A DNA stretch of 64,000 nucleotides, taken from NCBI GenBank assembly GCA_016648135.1, contig JADDOH010001563.1:124001-188000 (forward strand), written 5' to 3'. This DNA comes from Agrypnia vestita. Lineage: Eukaryota > Arthropoda > Insecta > Trichoptera > Phryganeidae. A program made the position numbers and the translations under genes. Below are positions 1 to 11,116 of the stretch, in pieces (positions within the stretch are counted from its first letter, which is position 1; the number at the start of each line of letters is the position of its first letter). Under the pieces are notes generated by a model. The model searched no databases. It worked only from the letters and a program-made list of their open reading frames with translations, and was not told where the DNA came from.

Positions 1-22
1 TAAAAAAGTACAATCTACACTG

Positions 23-251
23 TATCGAAACTCTGCGTGGTCGGAAAATCTCCTTGAAGCAATACTTAAATAAAAAATCTTCGAATCTGGGTGATCGTAT
101 GTGATATTTGATGCCCAGTTTCCTAATCCACGTTGTGGTTAATTTTGCGATCCGGCTCGAAGGACCAATTTTTTATCGAAACAGCGGGACAGAAAATCTC
201 AATGAAGTAACACTTGATGCAAAAACTAAAAACTCGAGAACTGGGTGATCG
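23..251. repeat. Two diverged ~75 bp direct repeats, spacing ~152 bp
   Basis: Positions 23-97 and 174-251 share a run that starts TATCGAAAC, passes through GAAAATCTC and a GAAG(C/T)AA segment, and ends CTGGGTGATCG. They look like two units of an old tandem repeat cut off by the window edge. No coding potential is visible. The family is not recognised. Confidence 0.5.
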
Positions 252-655
252 CTTATATATAGTAATTTACTTTCACACTAAAAATTACATTGTTTTATCA
301 ATAATTTAGAAAAACAGCACAGAATCAACACGACGCTTAAAAAAACAACAGAATACTCTTTTTCACGGAACTCAACACTCGTTTTCTCTTGTTCAAAAAA
401 TTATATTTTTTAAATTTCAAAAAATATGAAAATAATAATATGTAGGTAGGTACCTACTTTTAAATGAGTTGATATTCCTTACATTTTATAACATTGTAAA
501 TTCAATCATAATCTTAAATCTATTTATTTATGGAAGGTAAGACATCATATTTCAGCTGCTAGGCATGTTTATAAATACTTTTTGTTCTTATGATATTTTA
601 TAAATATGATTTTGATCGTAACGTATACTTTACCAATACCTTGGTCCAGTAATAA
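252..655. other. AT-rich stretch, nothing recognised
   Basis: Low-complexity AT-rich sequence. I see no open frame, terminal repeat or LINE/SINE signature here. Confidence 0.5.
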
Positions 656-800
656 GTAAGTACGACTCTCACCTAGCTATCCAGTTGAAGTAGTTTGAGC
701 TCCATAGCAGAAGACCAACAAATAGTATCTTTTTTCAAAGCACAAGTTTTGTTTCAAAATAGTAAGAATATTGATGTGACACGTATTCCGTAAAAGCTGG
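656..800 (+). mobile_element. Degraded tRNA-derived SINE, family A, copy 1
   Basis: The 3' body (AAGCACAAG, a TTTCAAAATA-like segment, then AGAATATTGATGTGACACG and TATTCCG) matches two better copies at 42162-42335 and 40644-40808. Upstream GACTCTCACCTAG resembles their GACTCTCGCCTCG head, so the tRNA-like part is present but badly decayed, and the B box is not recognisable. This is the oldest of the three copies. Confidence 0.55.
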
Positions 801-1128
801 TTAAAAAAAATGATATTTCTGATACTTCCCTAAAAGCACCCTTCGAGGCAGGACCTGACAATTTAAACTGCACTAAGTAGCACGCCGTGTCCGACAGTCA
901 GCTCAGGCTACCGCATCACTTCGCTTCGAGCACTCACTGTGCCTACTGCCGTTACCTTATGCGGCAGCATCGAACATCGGATCCGATCTTACTTAGTTCG
1001 CGCCTTTTATCCAATTTGTAACATTATTTTATTTTTTTATATGATTTTTCTATAAAATTATTTTCATTATATTATTTATTAAATCATTCAACCTATCAGA
1101 CCTATTGAAATATATATATATAATATAT
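801..1128. other. Non-genic stretch with a GC-richer block
   Basis: About 860-1010 is clearly richer in GC than its surroundings and contains small inverted repeats, but I see no open frame or known element. The remainder is AT-rich. Confidence 0.4.
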
Positions 1129-1783
1129 TCGGCTGTATTCTGAAAAATATTGGGATCATAAGATTGTTATCCTTACACTTAATAGACGAGAATAAAAATA
1201 AAAAATAAACGAGACATAGGTGTACTTCGGTGTTTGTTTCTTTCAGTTTCTACTTGAGCGAAAGAGCGAGAAATAAATACATGACTGTTATCCGTTAAAC
1301 GTCAAAATATAAATACGAATCCAATCAGACAATTTCGCCATCACTTTAAATGAGTTCTCTGTGGGAGAAGAAATTCATAAGTGCGTATCTGTTATAATCT
1401 TTTTTCTGTAAGCTTTAAACACAGCACTAGTACTTATTTCGTGTAATTTTAATCGAAACATGAGAATTGTGAGGATACGTCAGCGTTAGGTACTTAGGTA
1501 ATCCGTTTGAAGGTCTGTCAGACCAGACCACCTGGATAAGAAGGTATCTGAGAAATCAATCCCTTTTCTAAAGGCATTGCGGCCATCGGACACTGCAGAG
1601 AAAGGTATTTACTTTGAGAGAGATATGTGAAAATATACAAATCTCCTTTTTGGAGTACGACGAATACTGAATGACCGATCTGTACCTCCATCTAGTTAAT
1701 TTATTTATTTTTTTATTCATGTCTTTTAAGTGTTGGGATAACAATTTTAAGACCCCAATATTGCTACTTTCAGAATACGCCGA
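1129..1783. mobile_element. 655 bp element with ~75 bp terminal inverted repeats
   Basis: The left arm (1129 to ~1204) starts TCGGCTGTATTCTGAAAA and contains ATTGGG and GTTATCC. The right arm (~1705-1783) is its diverged reverse complement and ends TTTCAGAATACGCCGA. The interior has no transposase and no open frame of note, so it is a non-autonomous inverted-repeat element or MITE. No convincing target duplication could be defined, and the superfamily is unassigned. Confidence 0.65.
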
Positions 1784-2090
1784 TTAATTACTATCCGGAA
1801 TTCTGACTGAAATAATAAAAACTCTTGAACTGTGCACTTGTACTGTTGTTTTATTTACACAACTTATGCCTTCTAGAACTTTCAGACCAACTTTCAGAAC
1901 TTTCAGACTAACGCAATTTCTTTCAGCTCGCAACGACATTACTTTCATAAGATAGGAAACTTTAAAATATTCATTTTTTTACCAAAAATGATACCAATAT
2001 TTTCCTAAAATCGAAGATATAAAAAAGCATCAACATTTTTCATCGAATTTAAGTGAATTTTAAATGTTCAAATGTAATTATAGTAGACAC

Positions 2091-3710
2091 TAGGGATGGG
2101 CGTTGAATGGACGGACTAGTTGAAATCAACCGTTGACGTTGCATCGACGCGTCGACCGTTTACGTTTATCGCATGGACTAGTTGAATTCGTAGACGGTGG
2201 ACAGCGGACGCCGTGGTCGGCGGACGATTCGAGATTAACGCAATGCAAAGCAACGAGCGAGAGCAAGACAAAACGTCTCCGTTTATTTCTCTCTTATCTC
2301 TCGCTGTCGACTTGTAGATGCCATAGACGTCAAAGACAGCTCGACGGGTAATTTCATTTCAACTCCAAAGTACACTACCATAGAGTGCAGATCTGTTTAC
2401 ACGAACTATGACTAGAGATTTGAAATTTGAATACATGCTTAGGGCGAGATAGGCTTAATAAGCTATTATCTATTATTTTTTTAACTTGATTTTTTGTAAT
2501 GTCACGTGCGACGATTCGGTGAATTCCTAATTTTACGCTGTATAAAATAAAATAATTCTGTTTAATTATTTTATTTTTTATTGAACTATTATTAATTAAC
2601 AGGCCGGCTAGATATTTTTCTAAAATCAATATTTTATTCGATCGATCTCGACTTCTTATGTTTACCTGAAAAGGGATGCTAAAATTTAATTATTGTGTTA
2701 TTTCCTTACTTTTCAACTTTAGCATATAAATGATAAACAAACTTGTAGGGAATAAAATTTTCTATACCTAACTATGGTCCTTATTCAGGAGTCCAACATT
2801 AATTATTATATATGTAATATAATCTTGAATTTAGGTTTAATTAATTTTTATTAAAAATTCCCTATTTTCAACTTTATAGATAAAAAATAAATCTATTATA
2901 ATTTTGTTTACACCACTTTTTATTGGTTTTTTACATGTTTCGGGAACAATGTTCCTTTTCTCAGATTGAGCCTTAAACTAAAGTTGACAAATAATACAGA
3001 TATATTTATTTATTAATAATGTCACCACAAAGTGAAAGCCTGACTTTGAAAGATGTATTCTTCAATAAATTTCTATATAACATCTCAAATGTAAAGTATT
3101 TTTAAATTATGTATTTATTTATAAATTTATAGATAATAAATAAATGTAAAGTATTTTTTACCGCACCTCATAACTGGTGCCTTTATTACGCAAAATCATT
3201 GTTTCCTTCCATTTTATTTACTCACATTTTAATGCTTATACCCAATATTTTCACTGCTTATATATGTAGTTTATATTTATATTTTACTGCTAACACCTGA
3301 TATTGCTGTGTATACCTACTTCTTTCTTTGTTATATATAGAAAGAAGTATATAAAACAATATGTAAAAGCCTATAATGTGCGTAAACAAATAAATAATAA
3401 AATATTTCTTTTTACATATAAGCACAAGTAGCGGTTTTAGTTTCCCCGAAACTATATTCCTTCGAACTTCATTAAATTTTAAAAATTAACGTCATAAAAA
3501 TAGCCAACGGTTGAGCCGTCGAGAAGCGTCGCGTTGAACCGTAGACAGTTGACCATCGTCCCGATGTTTAGATAGAACGTCCGCGACGTCCGCGTAACGA
3601 AGTTGACGCTTCAACTAGTTGACGAATTCAACTAGTTGATCGTCTCGTCGATGGATGGACGTGGACGGTCTCGTTTCGTCGACGGTAAATACGTCGACGA
3701 CCCATCCCTA
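2091..3710. mobile_element. Non-autonomous hAT-type DNA transposon (1620 bp)
   Basis: The left end reads TAGGGATGGGCG and the right end GACCCATCCCTA, short hAT-style inverted termini. They are flanked by an exact 8 bp duplication GTAGACAC (2083-2090 and 3711-3718), the target-site length typical of hAT. Both subterminal regions (about 2100-2350 and 3505-3700) are GC-rich and packed with ACTAGTTGA and GTCGACG motifs in both orientations, the kind of repeated site hAT transposases bind. The 1.1 kb interior is AT-rich, and I found no BED zinc finger or hAT dimerisation domain, so transposase would have to come from elsewhere. The exact duplication argues for a fairly recent insertion. Confidence 0.9.
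2918..2967 (-). repeat. CTGA-hairpin-CGAAAC motif inside the hAT
   Basis: On the minus strand, CTGAGAAAAG is followed by the short palindrome GGAACATTGTTCC and directly by CGAAACATG. It resembles the motif in the fold-back elements elsewhere in this window and is probably the remnant of an element that inserted into the hAT. No inverted partner is visible nearby. Confidence 0.35.
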
Positions 3711-3718
3711 GTAGACAC

Positions 3719-4469
3719 AAGAAGCTCATGTGAATCCAGGTTGTAAAGCTAAATAATCTGATAAGAAATAAAAATCACCACTAAGCATTTCTCAAAAATA
3801 TAAGTCATTTATGAATGTTTCTATGCCAAATAGTGTCAGTTATACAATTGATAACTGCGTTTGAAAATATTTTTGAATATTTTAGAAGCATTTTATAAAA
3901 AGCATCTAATATATTACGCCCATTTATTTGTCTTCACTTGTTTGTCTTCAAATTTAATAATCGAAATGTCAATAACTTCTAGACTAGATTAGCTAGAGCT
4001 CTGAAACTTTCAGCATTTGTGAATTTTTTATGACAATGAAATATTTATGTTTCTAACATGATTTGTGTAATATTTTGAGAGATATAATTTATTTAAGATT
4101 TTATTTAGAAAAAAAACATTAGCAATAGTATTTTGACGTTTCTAGTGAAGTATTCAAAAAATATTTAGTCAAATTTGTGTCTATTTTTTCAATATTACTG
4201 TCGAAAATTCCAGTTATTCATTATTTATCCGACAGTTTTTTAATGTTAAAATTAATATATTATCCCGAAGCAAAATTGTAAAAGTGTGTCCTCAAATTTT
4301 TATTTGAATTGCTTATTAAATCTCTGCTGTGGTTGTAAAATCAGTGACAAATACATTAATCTCTAAAAATGTTGCGTAATGGCGGTTATGTTTCTGAATC
4401 TTTCAAATATCATAACATACGAATAAAATGCAAACTCTACTTTATCCATTATTTTTATTATTTTTCTTT
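3719..4469. other. AT-rich stretch, nothing recognised
   Basis: About 750 bp of AT-rich sequence without open frames, terminal repeats or retroelement signatures that I can support. Confidence 0.5.
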
Positions 4470-4735
4470 ACAGGTTATCAACAGATCGGATGACCCTTAC
4501 AGATAAACATGTAAGATATAATTAATTTTACAATTTAAGATATTTAAAAACATGTTACTAACTAACTAATACTATTATAATTATAATTAGAGTGAGTTTC
4601 ACCAATTAACAATATTGTGGTGTTTATTTATAGGATTACCTCTCGACATAGGTATGCTTTGTTCCTAGGTCAACGTAGCCAGAGCCCTTATGAACACATT
4701 ATACGCTTCAGTGATTGCTTACTAAATAGGAGATG
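4470..4735 (+). repeat. Interspersed repeat R1, copy 1
   Basis: About 265 bp, matching 54319-54632 in the same orientation from CAGGTTATCAACAGATCGG to GATTGCTTACTAAATA. The second copy carries ~40 extra bases near its 3' part. No transposase or RT is encoded and no terminal repeats were found. The family is not identified. Confidence 0.65.
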
Positions 4736-5048
4736 ATTTCCTTTTTAAACTGGACTTGTGCCATTGAGAATACATCTATGTTGGTGTTGTATAATGAGAT
4801 TTCACTGTAGTAGTTCAGCATTCTAGGTAAGGGGAGAAATACCCTATGTTGGTACTGTAGACCTTCGTGTGAAATAGAGAATGTGATCTCAGGGACCGGA
4901 CAGGTGTTTATGTCTATTAGTGAGAGTAATGAAGGCGTGCCCAATATTTTGTTTAGTATTTTGTAATTAGGTCTGTAATTATTCGTCTTTTTTTTCTGTT
5001 ATTATATTTTGGTTTATCGATTTCAAAATAAAAGTAATATTAATAGTT

Positions 5049-5512
5049 GACTCATTTATATAGCGCCGTTTTCGTGAGTTCTCACCTCAAGAGCGCTTCA
5101 CACAAAACTACTTACTGACTAAAAACACTTATTAACTATTACATACTTATTCACTAGCTGACATGCAAAAAATGGAATTAACATTTAAAACTATAATAGT
5201 TGGGAGTGCTAGAAAGAATCAGGTATTTTTATTACAAACACAACATTACGTAGTGTTGTAACGGTCTGATTCTATAAGTTTTTAAATGATTGTCTAAACA
5301 AATCCGTCTTTAGTTGTTTTTTGAACTGTGGTAAGCTGTCTGTTTGTCTCAGTTTATTAGGTAGTTTATTCTACAAATTTTGACCAGCCACCACGAAAGC
5401 ACGGCCTCTTTGAGAATGACATTACTTATATGTATAATTTCATTTCATTCTCAAGGAATAAGGTTTTTATAATGGCTTAGGGCACCCTGTATTAGTTTTC
5501 TTTGTAGGTTTT
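5049..5512 (-). pseudogene. 3' end of an L2/CR1-like non-LTR retrotransposon
   Basis: On the minus strand, the frame from 5400 down to 5272 reads AFVVAGQNL, a stop, then NKLPNKLRQTDSLPQFKKQL and KTDLFRQSFKNL. This is the typical extreme C-terminus of CR1/L2/jockey-type reverse transcriptases. The in-frame TAG sits where family members have tryptophan. The untranslated tail contains GCGCTCTTGAGGTGAGAAC and a GGCGCTATATAAATG ending, as in L2-like 3' ends. The 5' part is lost, as expected for a truncated LINE copy. It is decayed and non-functional. Confidence 0.7.
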
Positions 5513-5991
5513 GCAATTGTATGGCAAAAATATGAAATACGAAGATGTTTTTCTAACATTTACATATAGAATGATATTTCGGGAAGCGTAACCGCCGAAT
5601 ATTGGCACTGAAATATTAGAAAATAAACTTCACATCGTTAAATCTAAGAAAAGATAACAAAATTGGGAAAATATGTTATATATTTTGGATCAAGTTTTTT
5701 CACCCTATAATATAATATTATACCTGCATTATTCATAAAGAAAAGATACTCCAATATTTTTGTTTTATTTGCGGCTTAGATGTTTAAGAATTCATATGAA
5801 AGTGGATTGATATTTGTAATATATAATAAGCAATCAATAAAGACTAATTTATAGCTGAAAAAATAAGAAAGAAAATCGATTTCATTTTATAACATTTAAA
5901 AAACATAAAATAGCCAATCTGTTTATAGAAGTCAAAAATATTTTTCACACACTTAACAATGACTTTCTACATAATTCTAAACACTATACAA
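5513..5991. other. AT-rich stretch, nothing recognised
   Basis: No open frame, terminal repeat or known element signature seen. Confidence 0.45.
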
Positions 5992-6080
5992 CAGCGGTCG
6001 CCAAAATTTAGGATCTCACGAACCACTAAAATTATAATTTTAAATCTCGCGGACCACTAATAGGATTTTTTAGTTATTAA
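5992..6080. mobile_element. hAT-like end fragment (CAGCGGTCGCCAAA)
   Basis: The segment starts CAGCGGTCGCCAAAA and continues with two rounds of a (C)TC(A/G)CG(A/G)ACCACTAA motif. This resembles the termini of widespread hAT-Charlie-type MITEs, which begin CAGNGGTNNCCAAAC. The opposite end (TTGGCGACCGCTG) was not found, so it is a fragment at best. Confidence 0.4.
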
Positions 6081-6184
6081 TATATTAACAAAAAAAAATT
6101 ATCGCTAAACACCAATTTGACGACTGCGGTATACACGGTCAATATAGTCCAAATTTTGCATAGTTACTCTTTAGTTCACGCATG

Positions 6185-6185
<1 letters not shown>

Positions 6186-6250
<65 letters not shown>
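6186..6250. repeat. (TA)n microsatellite
   Basis: A near-pure run of alternating A and T, about 65 bp, with one interruption in the middle. Confidence 0.95.
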
Positions 6251-6257
<7 letters not shown>

Positions 6258-6559
6258 GCTAGTAGCTTAAACTTCTAGGGAGTCTTCATTCAATTTTGAA
6301 TAGAAAATATTCTTCACATTTTGGGTGAAATGTCGAAAGTTAGGAAGAGGCGACAACAAAGTTTGCATTTTTATTTAATATTTCTGACTTATTTTCTTTA
6401 AAACGGGAAACTATCGCTACAGTAACATACACAGAATATAAAAAAATCTTTTTCTTTAATGTAAGTAAAAAATATATTTCTATGATTTTGATCATTTTAT
6501 TTGCCTTGTATGAAAGCAAATGAATTTTTAAAATTCAATAGGAATTACTTTCATGATAA

Positions 6560-6685
6560 GTATGCGGTATACTTAGTCCAATGGCCATTATATTGGCATC
6601 GCATACCGAGGGTTCCGTGTTCGATTCTCGGTGAGGTTAAAATACATATGAGTGATCCTCTCAAGCCTGAATGTTTTTGTGATTT
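6560..6685 (+). mobile_element. tRNA-derived SINE, family B, copy 1
   Basis: The head contains GTCCAATGGCCATTATATTGG, an A-box-like region, then GGTTCCGTGTTCGATTCTCGG, in which GTTCGATTC is a near-perfect Pol III B box. The body (GTGAGGTTAAAATAC, then CTCTCAAGCCTGAATG) is shared with a second copy at 47788-47912. The tRNA-like part does not fold as a functional tRNA, and the shared non-tRNA body marks it as a SINE. Confidence 0.65.
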
Positions 6686-7420
6686 TATATTGTTTTTGCT
6701 CCTCATGATCTGAAATGAAAAAAATGAAATTTTGTCCCACAATATTTATTTATTTTGTGCTCATCCTGGGACAAGTTATAAGCACACGTCGTTTGATACT
6801 TGAACGGATCTTGAAACGTCACACATAAGTTTAAAAAAAGTTAATAAAATAATATAGATATTCCATCAAATAATATTGAAATTACGCTAGGTGGCACCCT
6901 CCTACGATTCCAGAAATTATTCGAGCACCGTTTTCTTGATGGTGCTCTAACACAAGTCATAAAATAATATTAAATTTAAACGCCTGCCATTAAACAACAC
7001 GCATTTAGATATATTTTTCATTGAATTGATTGAAGATGGACCCGTACTTAATTTTTTTAAATTAATTATATTTAATATTTATATTTATTATATTTAATAT
7101 TATTTAATATTTAAAATTAATTAATAAAATTAACTATATACATCAAAATTACAAAATATGAATGAAAAATACAATAATACAATTAGAAAATAATAAAAGC
7201 ATTAAAAAAAACAATATTAAAAGAATAAATAACCCCAAATAAATAAATAGTCCCCAGACAGCAATTGTACGCTACTATATGGGAACATTAAGAAGAAAAA
7301 TGAAATAAAATTAAGTAGGTACACATATTAATTATTGACACATCGATTTGTTGAAAATTTAATTTCCTCCCCAACACAAAAAAAGTCTTTACAGTTGTTT
7401 ATGGAATAATTTCACATAAT
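6686..7420. other. AT-rich stretch, nothing recognised
   Basis: Contains low-complexity TTTAATATT-type repeats around 7060-7140. No gene or element boundary could be supported. Confidence 0.5.
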
Positions 7421-7576
7421 AATGTATGTAACAAAAATAAAGATGATTTATAAAATAAAAAATAAATTACTAAAAACGAATATCATCATTTACCAGAATA
7501 GTGACGTACATCAACAACACACAAGAACTAGAGATTAAATTAGAAGTGATATACCGCGTACTAATAGAGAAATACA

Positions 7577-7740
7577 TTGATTTCTATATACTGCAATCGA
7601 CTTTTATAATTTCCTATAATATAAAGTTACAAAATATTGTAACTTTATAATATACATTATACAAAATATATATTATACAAAATATTGTAACTTTATATTA
7701 TAGAAAATTATAAAAGTCGATTGCAGTATATAGAAATCAA
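7577..7740. repeat. Hairpin with 64 bp arms
   Basis: 7577-7640 and 7677-7740 are reverse complements with very few mismatches, over a segment containing TATATACTGCAATCGACTTT. The spacer is 36 bp and AT-rich. It is nested inside the larger inverted repeat and would extrude as a long stem. Confidence 0.9.
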
Positions 7741-7964
7741 TTTCTTTTCAAAATATTAAATTTTTATATAATGTCTTAAATTTTTTATATATACCTGGTT
7801 ATTCAAATTTAATATTGCTATATTATCGGTGAGTAAAAATTTCTGAGATCACTACTTTACACTTTTTTGCATATATACTTTTTTTACATATATGTCTAAC
7901 CTCATTATGTTTAAACTATGTATATATACTTTTTTACATTTATACCCTTTATTTTTCTTTTACA

Positions 7965-8053
7965 TTTAATCGTTTGTTGTATTTTAATTATGTATAAACC
8001 TGTTGTAAAAGGCTATAAAGCCGTGTAATTAATAAAATAAAATAAAATAAAAT
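7965..8053 (+). mobile_element. LINE-like 3' tail with (TAAAA)n
   Basis: GTATAAACCTGTTGTAAAAGG and AAGCCGTGTAATT are followed by about five TAAAA units (8031-8053). This is the usual look of a jockey/CR1-type 3' UTR and tail. No coding part is attached, so it is a severely 5'-truncated copy. Confidence 0.5.
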
Positions 8054-8085
8054 GTATTTCTCTATAAGTCCGCGGTACATCACTT

Positions 8086-8330
8086 CTAATTTAATCTCTA
8101 GTTCTTGTGTGTTGTTGATGTACGTCACTATTCTGGTAAAGGATGATATTCATTTTTAGTAATTTATTTTTAATTTTATAAGTCATCTTTATTTTTTTTA
8201 CATACATCAGGTCTTCTTTGTTAAGCATGCCGGTGATTTTGTACAAATCAGGTGTTCTAGTGTATCGATTTGTGTTGGAGATTATTTTAAGGGCTCTGTT
8301 TAAAGTTCTTTGTATCATTCCTCGTGCTCA
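8086..8330 (-). pseudogene. CR1/jockey-like reverse transcriptase C-terminal fragment
   Basis: Minus-strand codons 8318-8091 read IQRTLNRALKIISNTNRY, then TPDLYKITGMLNKEDLMYV and KIKMTYKIKNKLL. The pattern of a basic 'LQ..QNRALRII' start, 'TP...L...LGML' and 'YKI.N.LL' is typical of the RT thumb/C-terminal part of CR1- and jockey-type LINEs. Upstream catalytic RT motifs are absent. The fragment lies on the right arm of the 7421-8210 inverted repeat. It is non-functional. Confidence 0.55.
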
Positions 8331-8348
8331 CTATAACTTATTATTATA

Positions 8349-9191
8349 CAGAATATTTTGAGTTTGTTCAAATCTTTCAGAACAGTGCTGGATTTTATGT
8401 CACAGAGACATTATTAATCAATTAATGTATATTATAGATATCTCACTGAGACGAAACTGTATTAATTATGGGAAAGTAGGTATAGAAGTCATTTGGGTGT
8501 AACAGGACTTATGACCTGTCTTTTTATTGGTTGGCTTAAGTGATCACTTTACACAATTGTAACATTCGCCATTTCCACCCATGATAGAATATACCTACTT
8601 TCCCATAATTAATACAGTTTCGTCTCAGTGAGATATCTATAATATACATTAATTGATTAATAATGTCTCTGTGACATAAAATCCAGCACTGTTCTGAAAG
8701 ATTTGAACAAACTCAAAATATTCTGAATTGTAAATACTGGTAAAAAAGGAATTTAACAAAAATTGGAAATAATATTTCCTGGCGTATCCTAGTGTAATGC
8801 AAGTATTCGGATGAATTTCATTACACATCAATAAAGCATATTGCTCCCGAAATTCCGTAAAATCAATTGTAGATTTTCTCATTAGCGACATCTGTGGGGA
8901 TTTAGGGGAATGAAAATGGCTTTGTACAGGCCGCATGGAAAAGGCGCTTACAACTCATATATGAAAGCTTCACGCAATTTGAACATATATACAACTTCCA
9001 AAAAATGAATAAGCATGGTATATTCTATCATGGGTGGAAATGGCGAATGTTACAATTGTGTAAAGTGATCACTTAAGCCAACCAATAAAAAGACAGGTCA
9101 TAAGTCCTGTTACACCCAAATGACTTCTATACCTACTTTCCCATAATTAATACAGTTTCGTCTCAGTGAGATATCTATAATATACATTAAT
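8349..9191. mobile_element. Compound inverted-repeat element, family D
   Basis: Two overlapping inverted repeats share the left part. Segment 8349-8484 pairs with 8590-8725 (136 bp each). Segment 8421-8595 pairs with 9017-9191 (175 bp each, virtually exact). The repeated unit contains TGTAAAGTGATCACTTAAGCC, GACAGGTCATAAGTCCTG and TTTCGTCTCAGTGAGATATC. Diverged relatives occur at 18091-18245 and 20395-20665, so this is a dispersed family. The 95-codon minus-strand frame at 8649-8936 is not recognised and is probably incidental. Near identity of the arms suggests a recent rearrangement or ongoing conversion. Confidence 0.75.
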
Positions 9192-9760
9192 TATTATTAT
9201 AATCAAGATTCCCTTTGATGCGAAGTGTCTTTTGAAATTTCTTTCACGGCAACGTTAAATTACCCTCAAGATGCCACCCCTAGATAAATCGGGGGTTGCT
9301 CCGATAGGGCTGGGCTGGGCTCCCATCTCCAACCCTCGAGCACTTGATGACACTGTGGGGCTATGGAGTGGCTCCGTGGATGATCCCGCTGACCAGCTGA
9401 TGAGAAAACCGAATTTAACATACCACCTTAGGCTCAACAGTACATACACATATATAATACTGAATGTCTATGTGTTATTTATTAAGATTACAACACTAGA
9501 TTAAGCTGTATGCAAATATACCTATATTTCGAGAAATAAAAGCGAAAATAAATATTTCTCTGGAAGAAGATTATAACAAGTATATAATAATCAAAAACCC
9601 ACAACTACAAAGTTCAAAATAACAGATTTAAAAAAATCTAAAGAAATTTCCTCAATTTGCCGATACATCGACAAAGTCTAAAGAACTCACATAATACTCA
9701 AGAGATTTTCAGCTAATCTTATTAGAAAAAAGACGAAAAATTAGAGACACCACAAAATAG
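9192..9760. other. Non-genic stretch with a GC-richer block
   Basis: About 9255-9450 is GC-rich with open frames on both strands (64 and 77 codons). Neither resembles a known protein, and opposed frames of this size are expected from base composition. The rest is AT-rich. Confidence 0.4.
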
Positions 9761-9842
9761 GCAATAAAAAACTGAATACCCCCTCAATACTCTCACAAAT
9801 ATACATAAACATCCCTGTCTCATCAATGAGATCTCCAAGTTT
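9761..9842 (+). repeat. Interspersed repeat R2, copy 1
   Basis: Shares CAATAAAAAACT, CTCTCAATACT-like and ATGAGATCTCCAAGT blocks in the same order with 45186-45262. Both are short, old copies of an unidentified family. Confidence 0.5.
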
Positions 9843-9939
9843 TTCAACATCAACTATTGTTAGGTAAACAAAAGATCAAAAAAAATTTTTTTATACATTT
9901 TATTTAACTTATATGGAGTATAAAATCAAATCATTAGAT

Positions 9940-10078
9940 ATGCAATACCCAAAATAATTAATGCAGTAATCGAGGATTACCTACTAATTTATAATGCACT
10001 AAGTTCAAGATTTTATAAGAAAGATAGCCTAAAAGTTTATAGGAAACATGTTTTTGGAAGGGATAGATACATATAATT
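9940..10078 (+). mobile_element. MITE family M, decayed copy
   Basis: Internal blocks ATCGAGGATTAC, AGTTCAAGATTTTATA and TATAGGAAACATG...TTGGAAGGGATAGA match the complete MITE at 54080-54297. The left terminal repeat is barely recognisable and the right one is lost. Confidence 0.55.
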
Positions 10079-11116
10079 AAGTACATTATAAATAAGTAAT
10101 CTTCGTTGACTGCATTCAAAACATTTATTTTCTTTTATAGATATTGCTGTCTTTACTTTTTTACCCCACATTATTATATATTCATTTTGTATTTAACCAA
10201 TTTAAATCGCATTTTTTTTGACAATATTAAATTCAATGCTGAAGTTATTTCAATATATTACAATATAACGAAAACACACATCCATCTTAGAAGCCCCACT
10301 GGATATTCGGCGTACATTTCAGCCGTCATTAATGCACGTAAATCTCAAACTGCCGCCATTGCTGGTGATCTGTATTTAAAAGGACGGGTATTCATTATCC
10401 TCAGGTTGGTAACCCGAGCCCGCCGCCAGAGGGACGATTTATACCGTTTGGCGGGAAATTTAAATATATCTCCGATTATTATTGGTCGTTAATTTACGGC
10501 GGGCTCGGACACTTCATTATTTAAACCTATTACTTACGTAGGAGGCCATTTAGACATTTTTATTATACGGGTGTAACATACATACGGAAATCAAAACGTT
10601 CCCTGAAAATCCAAATATATCGCACCCCGAGCTAAAGACCTCAAAATATGCTTTTTTCTGAGAAAATGGGCTTCAAAGTTCTTTTTCTGAAATTCAAAAT
10701 AACTGTGAGCTTTAATAGGTACTGTCATTTAAGCAATATGTTGTTGCTTGTGTTGCAATTGGTCATTGGCATCTGCAATTGGCTACCGTTATCTTTTTAA
10801 TATTTAAAGCATTAGCATTGTGGTCAGGCATTTTAACAAAATGTTAGTTACGTTAGCATATAATTACTTAATGAGATTTTTATTTTACCGATCGAGACAC
10901 TCCCGCCTCTTTGCCAGGACAACTACTATACCAGCATGTAAATAACACTATATAGGTAATATTTGCACGTAAACACCTTCATAAAATATTTAACTCATGC
11001 TTTTTGACTGACGTTAAAATACTACATGAAGGATTTTTTTAAATACGACAGAATTTCTTGACATCCTTAATAGATAACAAATCCAAAAAGGCATTTAATT
11101 TTTCATTTTAGAAGAC
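10079..11116. other. Non-genic stretch with a GC-richer block
   Basis: About 10280-10560 is richer in GC and lies in a 128-codon plus-strand frame (10106-10492). The first half of that frame is composition-driven Phe/Tyr/Ile and the second half shows no motif I know. The block could be a conserved non-coding element, but I cannot test that. The remainder is AT-rich. Confidence 0.4.

Larger units (their letters stand above)
7421..8210. repeat. Long inverted repeat, two ~160 bp arms
   Basis: The left arm (7421-7578) and right arm (8051-8210) are nearly exact reverse complements over a segment that includes GTGACGTACATCAACAACAC and GAACTAGAGATTAAATTAG. The right arm overlaps an antisense LINE fragment, so the left arm is an inverted copy of part of that LINE. 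The ~470 bp between the arms holds a second hairpin (7577-7740) and a (TAAAA)n tail. The likely origin is an inverted duplication or twin-primed LINE insertion. Confidence 0.8.

Noticed and set aside
10106..10492. 128-codon open frame as a gene
   Set aside because: The first 50 codons are Phe/Tyr/Ile-rich from AT composition, there is no domain, and no splice or promoter context.
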